DNA of 50,169 bases from Shuttleworthia sp045545575 (GCA_045545575.1 JAZQBE010000055.1:1-50169); one strand, 5' to 3'. Shown: positions 25,227 through 33,683, numbered from the stretch's first letter. Numbers and translations are program-made. The notes: a model not told the origin generated them from the letters alone.

Positions 25227-25544
25227 ATGGGAAATACATTTGAAAAAATATACGAAGCGGTAAAACAGATCCCCCAGGGCCGTGTGGCCACCTACGGCCA
25301 AATCGCAGCTCTCGCCGGCAACAGGCGCTGGGCCCGGGTGGTAGGCTATGCCCTGCACGTCAATCCGGATCCGGAGGATATTCCCTGTTACCGTGTCGTA
25401 ACGAAGGACGGCCGCGTGTCGCCGGCGTTTGCGTTCGGCGGCGAAAATGAGCAGGTGCGGCTGCTGAAGGAAGATGGCGTGGAATTTGACGAGGACGGCT
25501 GTGTCGTGATGGAGAAGTATCAGTGGGAGACACCCTGGGTGTAA
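25227..25544 (+). CDS. MGMT-family (O6-alkylguanine transferase-like) protein, short
   Basis: A 105-residue protein that consists only of the C-terminal DNA-binding and alkyl-transfer domain of the O6-methylguanine-DNA methyltransferase family. The helix-turn-helix part reads IPQGRVATYGQIAALAG and the active-site loop is IPCYRVV: the acceptor cysteine is kept (Cys54), but the usual histidine of PCHRV is tyrosine. It is therefore neither the classical transferase nor the Trp-bearing alkyltransferase-like protein. Its role is probably in alkylation damage repair or signalling. The start ATG 25227 has no good ribosome binding site; the preceding bases ACTGAGTCAAA resemble half of the TGAGTCAA palindromes in this window. 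Confidence 0.8.
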   Translation: MGNTFEKIYEAVKQIPQGRVATYGQIAALAGNRRWARVVGYALHVNPDPEDIPCYRVVTKDGRVSPAFAFGGENEQVRLLKEDGVEFDEDGCVVMEKYQWETPWV

Positions 25545-25778
25545 AGGCTTTCCCGCAGAATCCCCTGCCTGCTTTCATGCTTTTGGCCTATAGCAGGATG
25601 ATCAGGCAAGCGATTTCGAATGAGCGTGAAAATGCGATCGCAATCCCGAATATTTAATCTCGCAATTCACATTGGCATGTTTATATTAAGAGAGCATCAC
25701 TTCACAGAAGACCATCACAATGCATTAGATTTCGCAAGAAAACCACGGCAATAACAAATGACTGAAAAAGGAGGCATT

Positions 25779-28538
25779 ATGATCGCTGTCAATCTTCGTA
25801 CGGAGAATCTGAAAAACCCGCTTGGCATTGACCTGCAAAATCCCCGTCTGACCTGGCGCTGCGAAGACGGGCTGGGCCAGACGGCATATGAGCTGCGGGC
25901 CGAGAGTGATGGAATCGAAATTGCTCACATGTCGGCGGAAACTTCGGAAATGGCGGCGGTCCTGTCTGTTCCGTTGCACTCCGCTCAGCGTGTTGCCTGG
26001 AGTGTGCGTCTGACTGACGAGAACGGCGTGGCAGGCCCCTGGAGTAAAGCCTGGTTTGAGATGGGGCTGCTTGATCCGTCCGACTGGAAAGCGCAGTGGA
26101 TTGACCCGGAGCACACCGCCGATGGTGCCAGCGTTTTCTGCACGGATGAAACAGATGCGGTGAAGGAAGACGGTTCTCCGGAAGAGGGGAGTGCTGAGAG
26201 TCCCTATGCGCATCTGGCTGAGGATCTTCCGGCGGATGTCAAAGCGTCTCTGCCCAAGGATCTTCCAAACGGGGCAGCTTCTTTGATGCCTTCCGCGGAT
26301 AAACCGGATTACGGTCCGCACCGGCCGGCCAGCTGGCTTCGAAAGACGTTTGTGCTGCCTGCAGATGCTGCCGGGGACGCGCGTCTTTACATCACGGCCC
26401 ACGGCCTCTATGAAGCCTGGCTGAACGGGCAGCGGGTGGGAGAGGACGTGCTCACGCCCGGAACCGGAAACTATGATTATCATGTGCCGTACCAGACCTA
26501 CGATATTTCCGGACTGCTGCGCGAGGGCGAAAACGAGCTCCTGGTGCAGGTCGGCGACGGCTGGTATCGCGGCTGCTCCGGAACGGACGGCGAGCGCAAC
26601 CTGTACGGGGAAGATATCGCATTATTGGCCCAGGTGAAAGCCGGCGGGAAGATTCTTGCCGTGACCGACGGCAGTTGGGAAGCGACTCAGGACGGTCCGC
26701 TGCGCACCAACGACCTGATGATGGGCGAAACCTATGATGCCCGGATCGACGCGCCGTTCCGGGCCAGTGGCAAAGAGCGCATGAGCTGGCACGGTGTTCT
26801 TGTGGCGGAAGACCCGAAAAAGCCGCTGTTCTGCACGAACGAGGTTCCGATCCGGGAAAAAGAACGCTTTGCCGGAACCCTGATCACGACACCGGATGGA
26901 AAAACCGTCATCGACTTCGGTCAGAACCTGGCCGGTTACGTGGAATTTACCCTGAACGCCCATGAAGGCGACGTGCTGACCCTCTGGCACGGTGAAACCT
27001 TGGACGAAAACGGAAACTTCACCCAGGAGAATTTCCAGGACCGCAATCGTCACAAAGAGGGCGGCGTCGACCAGAAGGTAACGTTCATCTGCCGGGAAGG
27101 TGAGAATCATTACAAAACCACGTTCTCCATCTGGGGCTTCCGCTACGCGCTGGTGGAGACTGACATCGATCTTACCGCCGCGGACGCAGCCTTTACGGCC
27201 ATCGCCGTCTATTCCGACATGGACGAAACCGCATTCTTTGCCTGCGGCAATGCGGATGTAAATCAGCTGTTTTCCAACGCGCTCTGGAGCATGAAGGGCA
27301 ACTTCTGCGACATTCCGACCGACTGTCCCACCCGGGAGCGCGCCGGCTGGACCGGAGATGCCGGACTTTTTGTGGAAACCGGGCTTTCCCTGATGGACTG
27401 CGCCTCGGTCTACCGCAAATGGCTGGGGGAGGTGCGCCTTCTGCAGCAGCCCGACGGCAAGGTGATGAACATCGCGCCGCGCAACAACAATCCCAACTTT
27501 TTCTCCCAGATGCTGTCGGGTTCGACCGGCTGGGGCGATGCCGTCATTCTGATCCCTTACGCGATCTGGCAGCGCACCGGGGATACACGGATATTAGAAG
27601 AGAATTATGAACTGATGCAGCGCTGGTACGCCTATCTGACGGAGCGCGCAAAGCAGGACGATCCGCGCGTGCCGATGGATGCGGATGATCCGTACCGGGA
27701 GTACACCGTCACCGCGGGCATCGATTACGGCGAGTGGTGCGAGCCGGGCACGAATTCCCAGATGGCCATGGCCCAGTCCAACTACCCGGTGGCGACGGCC
27801 TACTTTGCCTACAGTGGCCGGATGCTTTCAGAGATCGCTTCCGTCCTCGGAAAGGATGAAGACGCCGCCCGCTACGCGGATACGGCCGAGAAGGCGCGGA
27901 TCGCGCTGCGCCGCATCACGACGGAAGACGGTGTGATTACGTCCGAAAAAGAAGCGGACTATATCCGCCCGCTGGCCTTCGGCCTGATGGATGAAGCTGA
28001 CGCCGCCCGCGCGGCCGCGGATCTGGCGGCGCTCGTGGAGGAACTGGATTTCCACCTGAACACCGGCTTCCTGTCGACGCCGCATCTGTGTCCGGTGCTG
28101 GCGGATCACGGCTATGTCCGCACCGCGTACCGCGTCCTTCTGCAGGACACCTGCCCGGGCTGGCTGTATGAAATCAGGAAAGGCGCGACGACGGTCTGGG
28201 AAACCTGGGACGGCATCCGGGAAGACGGCACGGTTCACGATTCGCTGAATCACTATTCCTACGGAAGCATTGCCGGGTGGCTGATTTCCGGCGTGTGCGG
28301 CATCCGCGTTTCGGCGGCCCGCGAAGAGGCGCCGGTGGTCATCGCGCCGCATCCCGATCCGCTTCTTTCTTTTGCGTCCGCCGCATACGATTCTCCCTTC
28401 GGACGGATTGAAAGCGGCTGGACATACGACGGCGATGACGTCCGCTATACGTTTGCGGTGCCTGCAAACGTCCGCGCCCGTGTCATTCTGCCCGACGGAC
28501 GCACTGCCGACATCGGCCCCGGAAAATGCGAAATGTAA
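25779..28538 (+). CDS. Alpha-L-rhamnosidase, GH78
   Basis: A 919-residue inverting glycosidase that removes terminal alpha-L-rhamnose from plant glycosides and pectin side chains. Domain order is an N-terminal fibronectin-like domain (1-100, containing the start LRTENLKNPLGID), a jelly-roll with carbohydrate-binding character (about 185-350), the alpha/alpha barrel (about 430-820) and a C-terminal beta-sandwich. The catalytic motif DCPTRERAGWTGD covers residues 515-527, giving Asp515, Glu520 and Asp527, and the base is Glu808 in TTVWETWDG, matching GH78 enzymes of known structure in spacing. There is no signal peptide. ATG 25779 stands behind AAAGGAGG; the ATG seven codons earlier has no such site. 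Confidence 0.93.
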   Translation: MIAVNLRTENLKNPLGIDLQNPRLTWRCEDGLGQTAYELRAESDGIEIAHMSAETSEMAAVLSVPLHSAQRVAWSVRLTDENGVAGPWSKAWFEMGLLDPSDWKAQWIDPEHTADGASVFCTDETDAVKEDGSPEEGSAESPYAHLAEDLPADVKASLPKDLPNGAASLMPSADKPDYGPHRPASWLRKTFVLPADAAGDARLYITAHGLYEAWLNGQRVGEDVLTPGTGNYDYHVPYQTYDISGLLREGENELLVQVGDGWYRGCSGTDGERNLYGEDIALLAQVKAGGKILAVTDGSWEATQDGPLRTNDLMMGETYDARIDAPFRASGKERMSWHGVLVAEDPKKPLFCTNEVPIREKERFAGTLITTPDGKTVIDFGQNLAGYVEFTLNAHEGDVLTLWHGETLDENGNFTQENFQDRNRHKEGGVDQKVTFICREGENHYKTTFSIWGFRYALVETDIDLTAADAAFTAIAVYSDMDETAFFACGNADVNQLFSNALWSMKGNFCDIPTDCPTRERAGWTGDAGLFVETGLSLMDCASVYRKWLGEVRLLQQPDGKVMNIAPRNNNPNFFSQMLSGSTGWGDAVILIPYAIWQRTGDTRILEENYELMQRWYAYLTERAKQDDPRVPMDADDPYREYTVTAGIDYGEWCEPGTNSQMAMAQSNYPVATAYFAYSGRMLSEIASVLGKDEDAARYADTAEKARIALRRITTEDGVITSEKEADYIRPLAFGLMDEADAARAAADLAALVEELDFHLNTGFLSTPHLCPVLADHGYVRTAYRVLLQDTCPGWLYEIRKGATTVWETWDGIREDGTVHDSLNHYSYGSIAGWLISGVCGIRVSAAREEAPVVIAPHPDPLLSFASAAYDSPFGRIESGWTYDGDDVRYTFAVPANVRARVILPDGRTADIGPGKCEM

Positions 28539-28560
28539 TCGCATTTTCATCCGGAGGCAA

Positions 28561-28589
28561 TTGCAACGGCTTTATAGAATCTTTATAAT
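28561..28589 (+). promoter_or_regulatory. Strong promoter of the GH106 gene, abutting a terminator
   Basis: TTGCAA (28561-28566), 17-base spacer and a perfect TATAAT (28584-28589). The predicted start near 28596 lies inside the left arm of the terminator that begins at 28590. Confidence 0.75.
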
Positions 28590-28624
28590 AAAAGCAGCCC
28601 CGCAAAGGCTGCTTTTGTTTTTCT
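28590..28624 (+). terminator. Rho-independent terminator after the GH78 gene
   Basis: AAAAGCAGCC (28590-28599) pairs perfectly with GGCTGCTTTT (28607-28616), loop of seven bases, then GTTTTT. It ends GH78 transcripts and overlaps the start site of the next promoter. Confidence 0.85.
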
Positions 28625-28649
28625 CATTTTCGTTTTAAGGGGGAATACG

Positions 28650-31571
28650 ATGAGGGACATGAATTCAATACCCATGGAAATGCGGCCGAAGGTGCGCTTC
28701 TGGGTACCGGCAGCAGCGATGGACGAGGAGGATCTCCGCCTTGAAATCCGAAACCTGTACGAGCGCGGCTTCGGCGGCATCGAAGTGGTGGTGCTGCAGA
28801 TGGTGCCGCCGCAGATCCTTCAGTCGGATGACGGCTGGGGGACACCGGCATGGGACCGGATGATCGACGTCATGAACGATGAGACCGGGAAGCTGGGCAT
28901 GTCGATGGATCTCGCTGCCGGTCCGGGATGGCCGCTGGCTTCGCCGGCGCTCGCGGGTGCGGACAGCCCCGGGATTCTTTGGGAGATGACGTACGGAAGC
29001 CTGACGCTGGAGGGCGGAACGCATTACGCCGGGCCGCTTCCGGAACGCCGGAAAAAGCATGATGAAGGCGAGCCCGTACTGGCGGCCGTGATGGGGTATC
29101 GTCTGGACTGTTCGGATCCGGAACTGGCCGCGCAGGCCGGCACCGTCGAAAAACTGCCCTTCGGTGAGCGGGAAAACCGCCTGCCGCTGGTGTTCGACAG
29201 CTACGTGGATCTTTCGCCGAACGTCCGAACGACCGACTGCGGCGAAGCGGAAGTGACCTGGGACGTCCCGGGAAGCAAAGAACAGCAGTGGGTTCTTTTC
29301 GCGTTCTGGGAACAGCCGGCCATCCAGAAAATCAACGCCAGACAGACCTACGTCATCGATCACTACAGCGCTGCCGGTGCAAAGGCCATGGCGGATTACT
29401 GGGAGCCGCTGCTTTCCGCCCACAGATACGACGCGTTGGAATCGCTGTTCTGCGACTCGCTGGAGTTTGAGGTCAGCATGGACTGGACGCCGAATCTGTT
29501 TGCGGAGTTCCGTGCGCGGCGGTATTACGACCTGACGCCCTATCTGCCGTTTCTTGGCGAGCCCCGCACGTATCCGGCGCCGGATGCGCCGGCATATGCC
29601 TCTGTCCCGGCGCATTACGCCGAGCAGATCAACAATGATTACAAGGAGGTGCTGACACAGCTGTACTGCGAGGAGCATCTTGCGAAGCTGGAAAAAATGG
29701 CGGAGCGGTTCGGCAAGACGATCCGCTATCAGGTCGCCTACAACAAACCCATTGAGGAAGAGCGCTGCGGACTGTATGTCGGGATCCCGGAAAACGAGGC
29801 TCTGGGACGCCAGCAGCTTGACGGGCAGCGGCTGATGGCCGGCGCCGCGCACTTAGGACGCAAGAAGCGTTATTCCTTCGAGTGCGCCGCGGAGTTCATG
29901 CATGACTACGGACAGGGCTACGAGGACCTGATGTGGTGGGTAAAGCGCAGCCTGATTTCCGGGATGAACGCCCAGGTGCTTCACGGCGCTTCCTATTCCG
30001 GACGCTGCACTGGGAATCATCCGGACAATCTCCTGAATACCATGGGTGTCTGGCCGGGATACGACGGGTTTGCCCGATACGTTTCCAACGAATGGAACCG
30101 CACGCCGGACCGCGCCCACGCCCGCGGCGTGCTGGATGCGGTCAGCCGCCTGAACATGGTTTTCCGCGGTCACGCGCGCATCGACTGTGCCGTTTTCCGC
30201 CAAAGCTATTTAAACGACGGCATCGGTCCGGAATTCCTGAACTATCCGGACGACGGCGCGCTGCAGAATGCCGGATACAGTTACGATTTCGTATCCGAGC
30301 ATCTGCTGGATCTGCCGGCGGCCGACGTGTCGGAAGCCCAGTTGGACCGGCCCGGCGCCGGTTACCGGGCGCTTGTCGTTCCGCCGCAGGAACGCATGTC
30401 TGAACACGCCATGGGCCGGATTCTGGCACTGGCGGCGCACGGACTGCCGGTGATCCTGGTCGGTCCGGCGCCGAAAGAGGCCATGTATTTCTTTGAATGC
30501 CGCACCGAAGCCGGCGCGCGGGCCTGGCTCGACAAGCGGGACTGGCTGTGGTATTCCCCGGCGGAAAACGTCATGCGGGTGGCAGACCTTTCGGAAGTGC
30601 CCACCGCGCTTTCGGCCTGCGGCGTACGGCCGCGGGTTGCTGTTTCCGGCGGAACCGATATCGCAACGGCGTTCCGGCGCGATCCCGACAACGGCTGCAC
30701 CTGGGCGGTCCTGTACGGGTACAACCGGATCCGCGAGGGGCAGATGCTTGGGCCCGGGACGGCTGACATGCATACCGTCAAACCGCTGTACGAGCGGCCG
30801 GGGGCATCCTCGTCGAGAGAGGTCGAGGTGACCATTCACAGCTACGGAAAAGTGTACGCGTTCGATTACTGGAACGGGACGTATGCGCCGCTGGATTTCG
30901 TCTATGCCGGAAAAGGCCGGATGCGCGGCTTCGTGCGCATCGAAGAAGACGAAATGGTCGTTCTGTGTATCGACAGCAATGAAATGCCGACCGGTGAAAG
31001 CGAAGAACCGTCGGCGGCCGCTGCGCTTCGTACGGCAGGAACCGTGGAAATCCGTGAGCTGGCACTGTATTCCTTCGAACCAGATACGCCGGACGAAAAG
31101 AGCTTTCTGCGAAGCGGATTTCAGACCGAACCCGTGTATTGCAGAACCTTTGACGGACCCCAGGAACTGACGGCATGGCGTCACATGGATCCGTCGCTGG
31201 AATTCTTCTCCGGAAAGGGCGTCTACCGGGGGGCACTCGTGTTGGACCGCGCGCCGGAGGACCGGGAGCGCGTGATTCTCGAGGCCGGCGACGTATACGA
31301 TACGTTTGCTGTCCGAATCAACGGAGCGGAGGCGCCGTTTGCGGATCAGGTGACAAAACGCGCGGATCTGACGGGGCTGGTGCATGAAGGCGAAAACGCC
31401 TTGGAAATCACGGTTGTCTCCGAACTGCACAACCGGCTTCTGGGGCCGATGAGCAATAACAAGCCGGTGGAAGGCATGCCTGCTGCGCCGTATATTGCCC
31501 GGGATTACGGAATGGTGCCGAAGGAGGACAAGCCGCTTCGAATCTGTCTGCTGACAAATCCGGAGATATAA
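28650..31571 (+). CDS. Alpha-L-rhamnosidase-like glycoside hydrolase, GH106
   Basis: A 973-residue protein with the GH106 signature at its N-terminus: RPKVRFWVPAAAMDEEDLR and the nearby GFGGIEVVVLQM, where GH106 enzymes have a (W)WWP and GGVE pattern. Later parts include LLHGASYSG-like sequence (VLHGASYSGR), the middle barrel, and a C-terminal galactose-binding-like jelly roll (about 850-973, with ALVLDRAPEDRERVILEAG). GH106 members cleave alpha-L-rhamnosides, including those in rhamnogalacturonan-II. There is no signal peptide. It follows GH78 behind its own promoter, and the ribosome binding site is AAGGGGG. Two unrelated rhamnosidase families side by side suggest different linkages in the same substrate. 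Exact specificity is not visible. Confidence 0.8.
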   Translation: MRDMNSIPMEMRPKVRFWVPAAAMDEEDLRLEIRNLYERGFGGIEVVVLQMVPPQILQSDDGWGTPAWDRMIDVMNDETGKLGMSMDLAAGPGWPLASPALAGADSPGILWEMTYGSLTLEGGTHYAGPLPERRKKHDEGEPVLAAVMGYRLDCSDPELAAQAGTVEKLPFGERENRLPLVFDSYVDLSPNVRTTDCGEAEVTWDVPGSKEQQWVLFAFWEQPAIQKINARQTYVIDHYSAAGAKAMADYWEPLLSAHRYDALESLFCDSLEFEVSMDWTPNLFAEFRARRYYDLTPYLPFLGEPRTYPAPDAPAYASVPAHYAEQINNDYKEVLTQLYCEEHLAKLEKMAERFGKTIRYQVAYNKPIEEERCGLYVGIPENEALGRQQLDGQRLMAGAAHLGRKKRYSFECAAEFMHDYGQGYEDLMWWVKRSLISGMNAQVLHGASYSGRCTGNHPDNLLNTMGVWPGYDGFARYVSNEWNRTPDRAHARGVLDAVSRLNMVFRGHARIDCAVFRQSYLNDGIGPEFLNYPDDGALQNAGYSYDFVSEHLLDLPAADVSEAQLDRPGAGYRALVVPPQERMSEHAMGRILALAAHGLPVILVGPAPKEAMYFFECRTEAGARAWLDKRDWLWYSPAENVMRVADLSEVPTALSACGVRPRVAVSGGTDIATAFRRDPDNGCTWAVLYGYNRIREGQMLGPGTADMHTVKPLYERPGASSSREVEVTIHSYGKVYAFDYWNGTYAPLDFVYAGKGRMRGFVRIEEDEMVVLCIDSNEMPTGESEEPSAAAALRTAGTVEIRELALYSFEPDTPDEKSFLRSGFQTEPVYCRTFDGPQELTAWRHMDPSLEFFSGKGVYRGALVLDRAPEDRERVILEAGDVYDTFAVRINGAEAPFADQVTKRADLTGLVHEGENALEITVVSELHNRLLGPMSNNKPVEGMPAAPYIARDYGMVPKEDKPLRICLLTNPEI

Positions 31572-31608
31572 AGAGAAGACAAAGGGGAAAGCAAAAAAGG
31601 AGGAAGCG

Positions 31609-32058
31609 ATGAAAATCGGAATCGGCAATGATCACACTGCTGTAGAGTACAAGAATGAAATCCGGCTGTTTCTGGAGGAATCCTTTGATTGCGACGTCGT
31701 GGACTACGGAACCAACAGCACGGAAAGCTTTGACTATCCCATTGCCGGCGAGACGGTAGCGAATGCCGTCGCGTCCGGCGAGGTGGACCGCGGCATCGTG
31801 ATCTGCGGAACGGGACTGGGCATTGCGCTTGCGGCCAACAAAGTCAACGGCATCCGCTGCTGCGTGTGCTCCGAGCCCTATACCGCCCGGCTGTCCCGGC
31901 AGCACAACGATGCCAACATGCTTGCCTTCGGCGCACGTGTCGTCGGCCTGGAGATGGCAAAAATGATCGTGGACGAATGGATGAAGACGGAATTCTTAGG
32001 CGGCCGCCACCAGCGCCGCGTCGATATGATTACAGAGATTGAAAGGAGAAACAGCTGA
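31609..32058 (+). CDS. RpiB/LacA/LacB-family sugar-phosphate isomerase
   Basis: A 149-residue member of the RpiB family, aldose-ketose isomerases of phosphorylated sugars. The start KIGIGNDHTAVEYKNEI, the active-site motif VICGTGLGIALAANKVNGIRC with its catalytic cysteine, and the segment SRQHNDANMLAFG are the family pattern. Many Gram-positive bacteria use such paralogues in pentose, tetrulose or galactose pathways, so ribose-5-phosphate is only one option. It follows GH106 by 37 bases behind AAAGGAGG, and its stop overlaps the ATG of the next gene by one base (TGATG), so it belongs to that operon. Confidence 0.88.
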   Translation: MKIGIGNDHTAVEYKNEIRLFLEESFDCDVVDYGTNSTESFDYPIAGETVANAVASGEVDRGIVICGTGLGIALAANKVNGIRCCVCSEPYTARLSRQHNDANMLAFGARVVGLEMAKMIVDEWMKTEFLGGRHQRRVDMITEIERRNS

Positions 32059-33059
32059 TGAGCAGACCGCGAAAGGATGAAATCCGGGTACCGGTGCGCA
32101 GAAGAATTGCCCAGGCATTCTGGGATGCCCTGGGGGAGATGCCCTACGGGGACGTCCGCGTCATGGACCTGGCAAAGCGTGCCGGCATCAATCACAACAT
32201 GATCTATTATTATTATAACAGCATTCCGGAAATGGCCGTGGACGCGCTTCGAACGGAGCTGGCGGACCGCCGGCTGCAGGACGCGCTGTACGACCTGTTC
32301 ACCGGTGCTCAGACAGCGGACGCCGCGGAAGTATTCGCACCGTCCCGGCGCAGCGCGAAGGACGACACCAAGACGTCGCTGCCCCGGAAGAGACAGATTG
32401 CGCAGCTGTACGCGGCCGCGGGTGCGGACACGTTAAAGCAGGCTCTGACCGGTGAAATCCGCAGGGGCTGGCTTGACAGGATTGGCCTGGAGGATTCGCA
32501 GCTTTCGGCCGCCGAGCAGATGCAGCTGTCGTTCCTTCTGGGCGGTCTCTGTGAACTGCTTGCCGCGCCGGAGACGATGAAGACCCCGTCCCTGCTTGCG
32601 GATGCGGCAAAGGGCGCGCCGGGCGATGCGTTCCGCGGCGTGCTTTCGGCCCTTGCATCCCGCCCGGACTGTGTTCCGAAGGAAGCCCCGTCCGTGCCGG
32701 CCGAATCCGAAACGCCGGCTGCGGCGAAGAAGCCGGCCGTCAAAGCGGCGGCAAAGAAACCGGCGGCGAAAGCCCCTGCAGCGAAGAAACCGGCGTCGAA
32801 AGCAGCGGAAGAGAAACCAAAGACCGCAAAGAAGAGCACAGCGGAGGAGAAGCCGAAGACCGCCGCAAAGAAGCCGGCGGCAGACGCCGCTGCAAAGAAG
32901 AAGGCAGCGGAAGCGGCGGCAAAGAAGCGGGCCGAAGAAAAGAAACGTCTGGAAGCCGAGCGTCTGGAAGCGGAACGTCTGGAAGCCGAGCGTTTGGAAG
33001 CCGAGCGTTTGGAAGCGGAACGGGAGGATTCCCGCGAAATGGAAGTGTGGATGCTCTAA
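32058..33059 (+). CDS. TetR-like regulator with long Ala/Lys/Pro-rich and RLEAE-repeat tail
   Basis: A 333-residue protein. Residues 1-60 carry a TetR-type helix-turn-helix (VMDLAKRAGINHNMIYYYYNS), and about 80-200 an all-helical region that could be the usual effector domain. From about residue 215 the sequence becomes low-complexity: repeated KKPA and AKKPAAK units as in histone H1-like bacterial proteins, then five exact RLEAE units, probably one charged alpha-helix, and a short end EDSREMEVWML. It may be a regulator whose tail binds DNA nonspecifically or promotes oligomerisation; this is inference. It is translationally coupled to the RpiB gene (TGATG) with GAAAGGAGA as ribosome binding site. 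It is not a regulator I recognise by name. Confidence 0.8.
   Translation: MSRPRKDEIRVPVRRRIAQAFWDALGEMPYGDVRVMDLAKRAGINHNMIYYYYNSIPEMAVDALRTELADRRLQDALYDLFTGAQTADAAEVFAPSRRSAKDDTKTSLPRKRQIAQLYAAAGADTLKQALTGEIRRGWLDRIGLEDSQLSAAEQMQLSFLLGGLCELLAAPETMKTPSLLADAAKGAPGDAFRGVLSALASRPDCVPKEAPSVPAESETPAAAKKPAVKAAAKKPAAKAPAAKKPASKAAEEKPKTAKKSTAEEKPKTAAKKPAADAAAKKKAAEAAAKKRAEEKKRLEAERLEAERLEAERLEAERLEAEREDSREMEVWML
32946..33020 (+). repeat. Five 15-base tandem repeats encoding RLEAE
   Basis: Five adjoining units of CGT(C/T)TGGAAGC(C/G)GA(G/A), in frame, near the end of the TetR-like gene. Units differ only in synonymous positions. Confidence 0.95.
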
Positions 33060-33074
33060 AAAACCTATTTACAA

Positions 33075-33093
33075 ATGCCAAGGGTTGTGGCAT
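33075..33093 (+). other. Inverted repeat upstream of acpP
   Basis: ATGCCA and TGGCAT flank a seven-base spacer in the 101-base gap before acpP. It lies just after a possible -35 TTTACA (33068-33073), but no convincing -10 follows, so it is only a candidate operator. Confidence 0.3.
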
Positions 33094-33160
33094 GTTAGTG
33101 TTATGGGACACAGGGGCGCGGCACACTGCTTTGCCGCAGACACATCGCAAGGAGCAGATT

Positions 33161-33400
33161 ATGGACGAATCAATGGTTTTTGAAAACATCAAGACATTGG
33201 CAGTAGAAACGTTTTCTCTTTCTCGCGACACGCAGATCGAACCGGACACCAGCTATGCGGATTTGGGCCTGGACAGCCTGGATGCCTACGAGCTGCTGAT
33301 GGCCGTGGAAGAAAAGTTCGATATCACGCTTCCGGAAGAGAATCTTGAAAACATTTCCACCCTGCAGGACATGGTGGATCTGGTCATGGAGAATCTGTAA
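33161..33400 (+). CDS. acpP: Acyl carrier protein
   Basis: A 79-residue acidic four-helix carrier protein. The phosphopantetheine attachment serine is Ser39 in LGLDSLDAYELLMAVEEKF, the classical DSL motif. It carries growing acyl chains in fatty-acid synthesis, or acyl units in a related pathway. It stands alone here rather than in a fab cluster, so it could be the housekeeping AcpP or a second, specialised carrier. The start ATG 33161 has AAGGAG seven bases upstream; the longer open frame is not used. A very clear terminator follows. Confidence 0.9.
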   Translation: MDESMVFENIKTLAVETFSLSRDTQIEPDTSYADLGLDSLDAYELLMAVEEKFDITLPEENLENISTLQDMVDLVMENL

Positions 33401-33432
33401 TCCGCAGGCTTCGTTCATCCATTTTATTACAT

Positions 33433-33475
33433 ACATGGGGGTGTGCGTAATCGCATTCCCCCATGTCTTTTTTTT
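33433..33475 (+). terminator. Rho-independent terminator of acpP
   Basis: ACATGGGGG (33433-33441) pairs with CCCCCATGT (33458-33466), followed by CTTTTTTTT. The loop itself can pair (TGCG with CGCA). Confidence 0.93.
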
Positions 33476-33483
33476 ATAGGTTT

Positions 33484-33541
33484 GGAAATGCGAAGCGTTT
33501 CCGCGGTTTTCGCGATGAGAAAAAGGCACGCAGCGAAGCCG
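33484..33541 (-). repeat. Diverged inverted copy of the 84-base TTC-hairpin repeat
   Basis: Read on the minus strand this matches the repeat at 15985-16068: GGAAATGCGAAGC, GCGGTTTTCGCG and GCACGCAGCGAAGC appear in the same order as in the reverse complement of that repeat, with similar spacing. The first part folds as GGAAATGC-GAA-GCGTTTCC. This is evidence for a dispersed family. Confidence 0.75.
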
Positions 33542-33577
33542 GCGTAATTGCACATCGCCGGAAATGAAAGCAAGTGC

Positions 33578-33612
33578 GTGCAAATGCCGCCTTCCGGCGT
33601 GCATTATTGCAC
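33578..33612. other. Long bulged hairpin upstream of the hisS promoter
   Basis: GTGCAAATGC and CGCC pair with GGCG, GCAT and TTGCAC around a TTCC loop, with small bulges on the right. A smaller hairpin (CCGGCG and CGCCGG, 33539-33561) precedes it. The gap 33401-33729 thus holds a terminator, a repeat copy, these hairpins and the hisS promoter, but no gene. Confidence 0.5.
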
Positions 33613-33634
33613 TTCAAAACCGTCAAGATTTTCA

Positions 33635-33663
33635 TGTTCACAGGGAAGGGTTTGTGGTAAAAT
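33635..33663 (+). promoter_or_regulatory. Extended -10 promoter of hisS
   Basis: TAAAAT (33658-33663) is preceded by TGG, an extended -10 pattern; a weak -35 TGTTCA (33635-33640) is 17 bases upstream. The mRNA start near 33670 would leave about 60 bases of leader. Confidence 0.55.
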
Positions 33664-33683
33664 CATAAGGATACAGACGAGGA

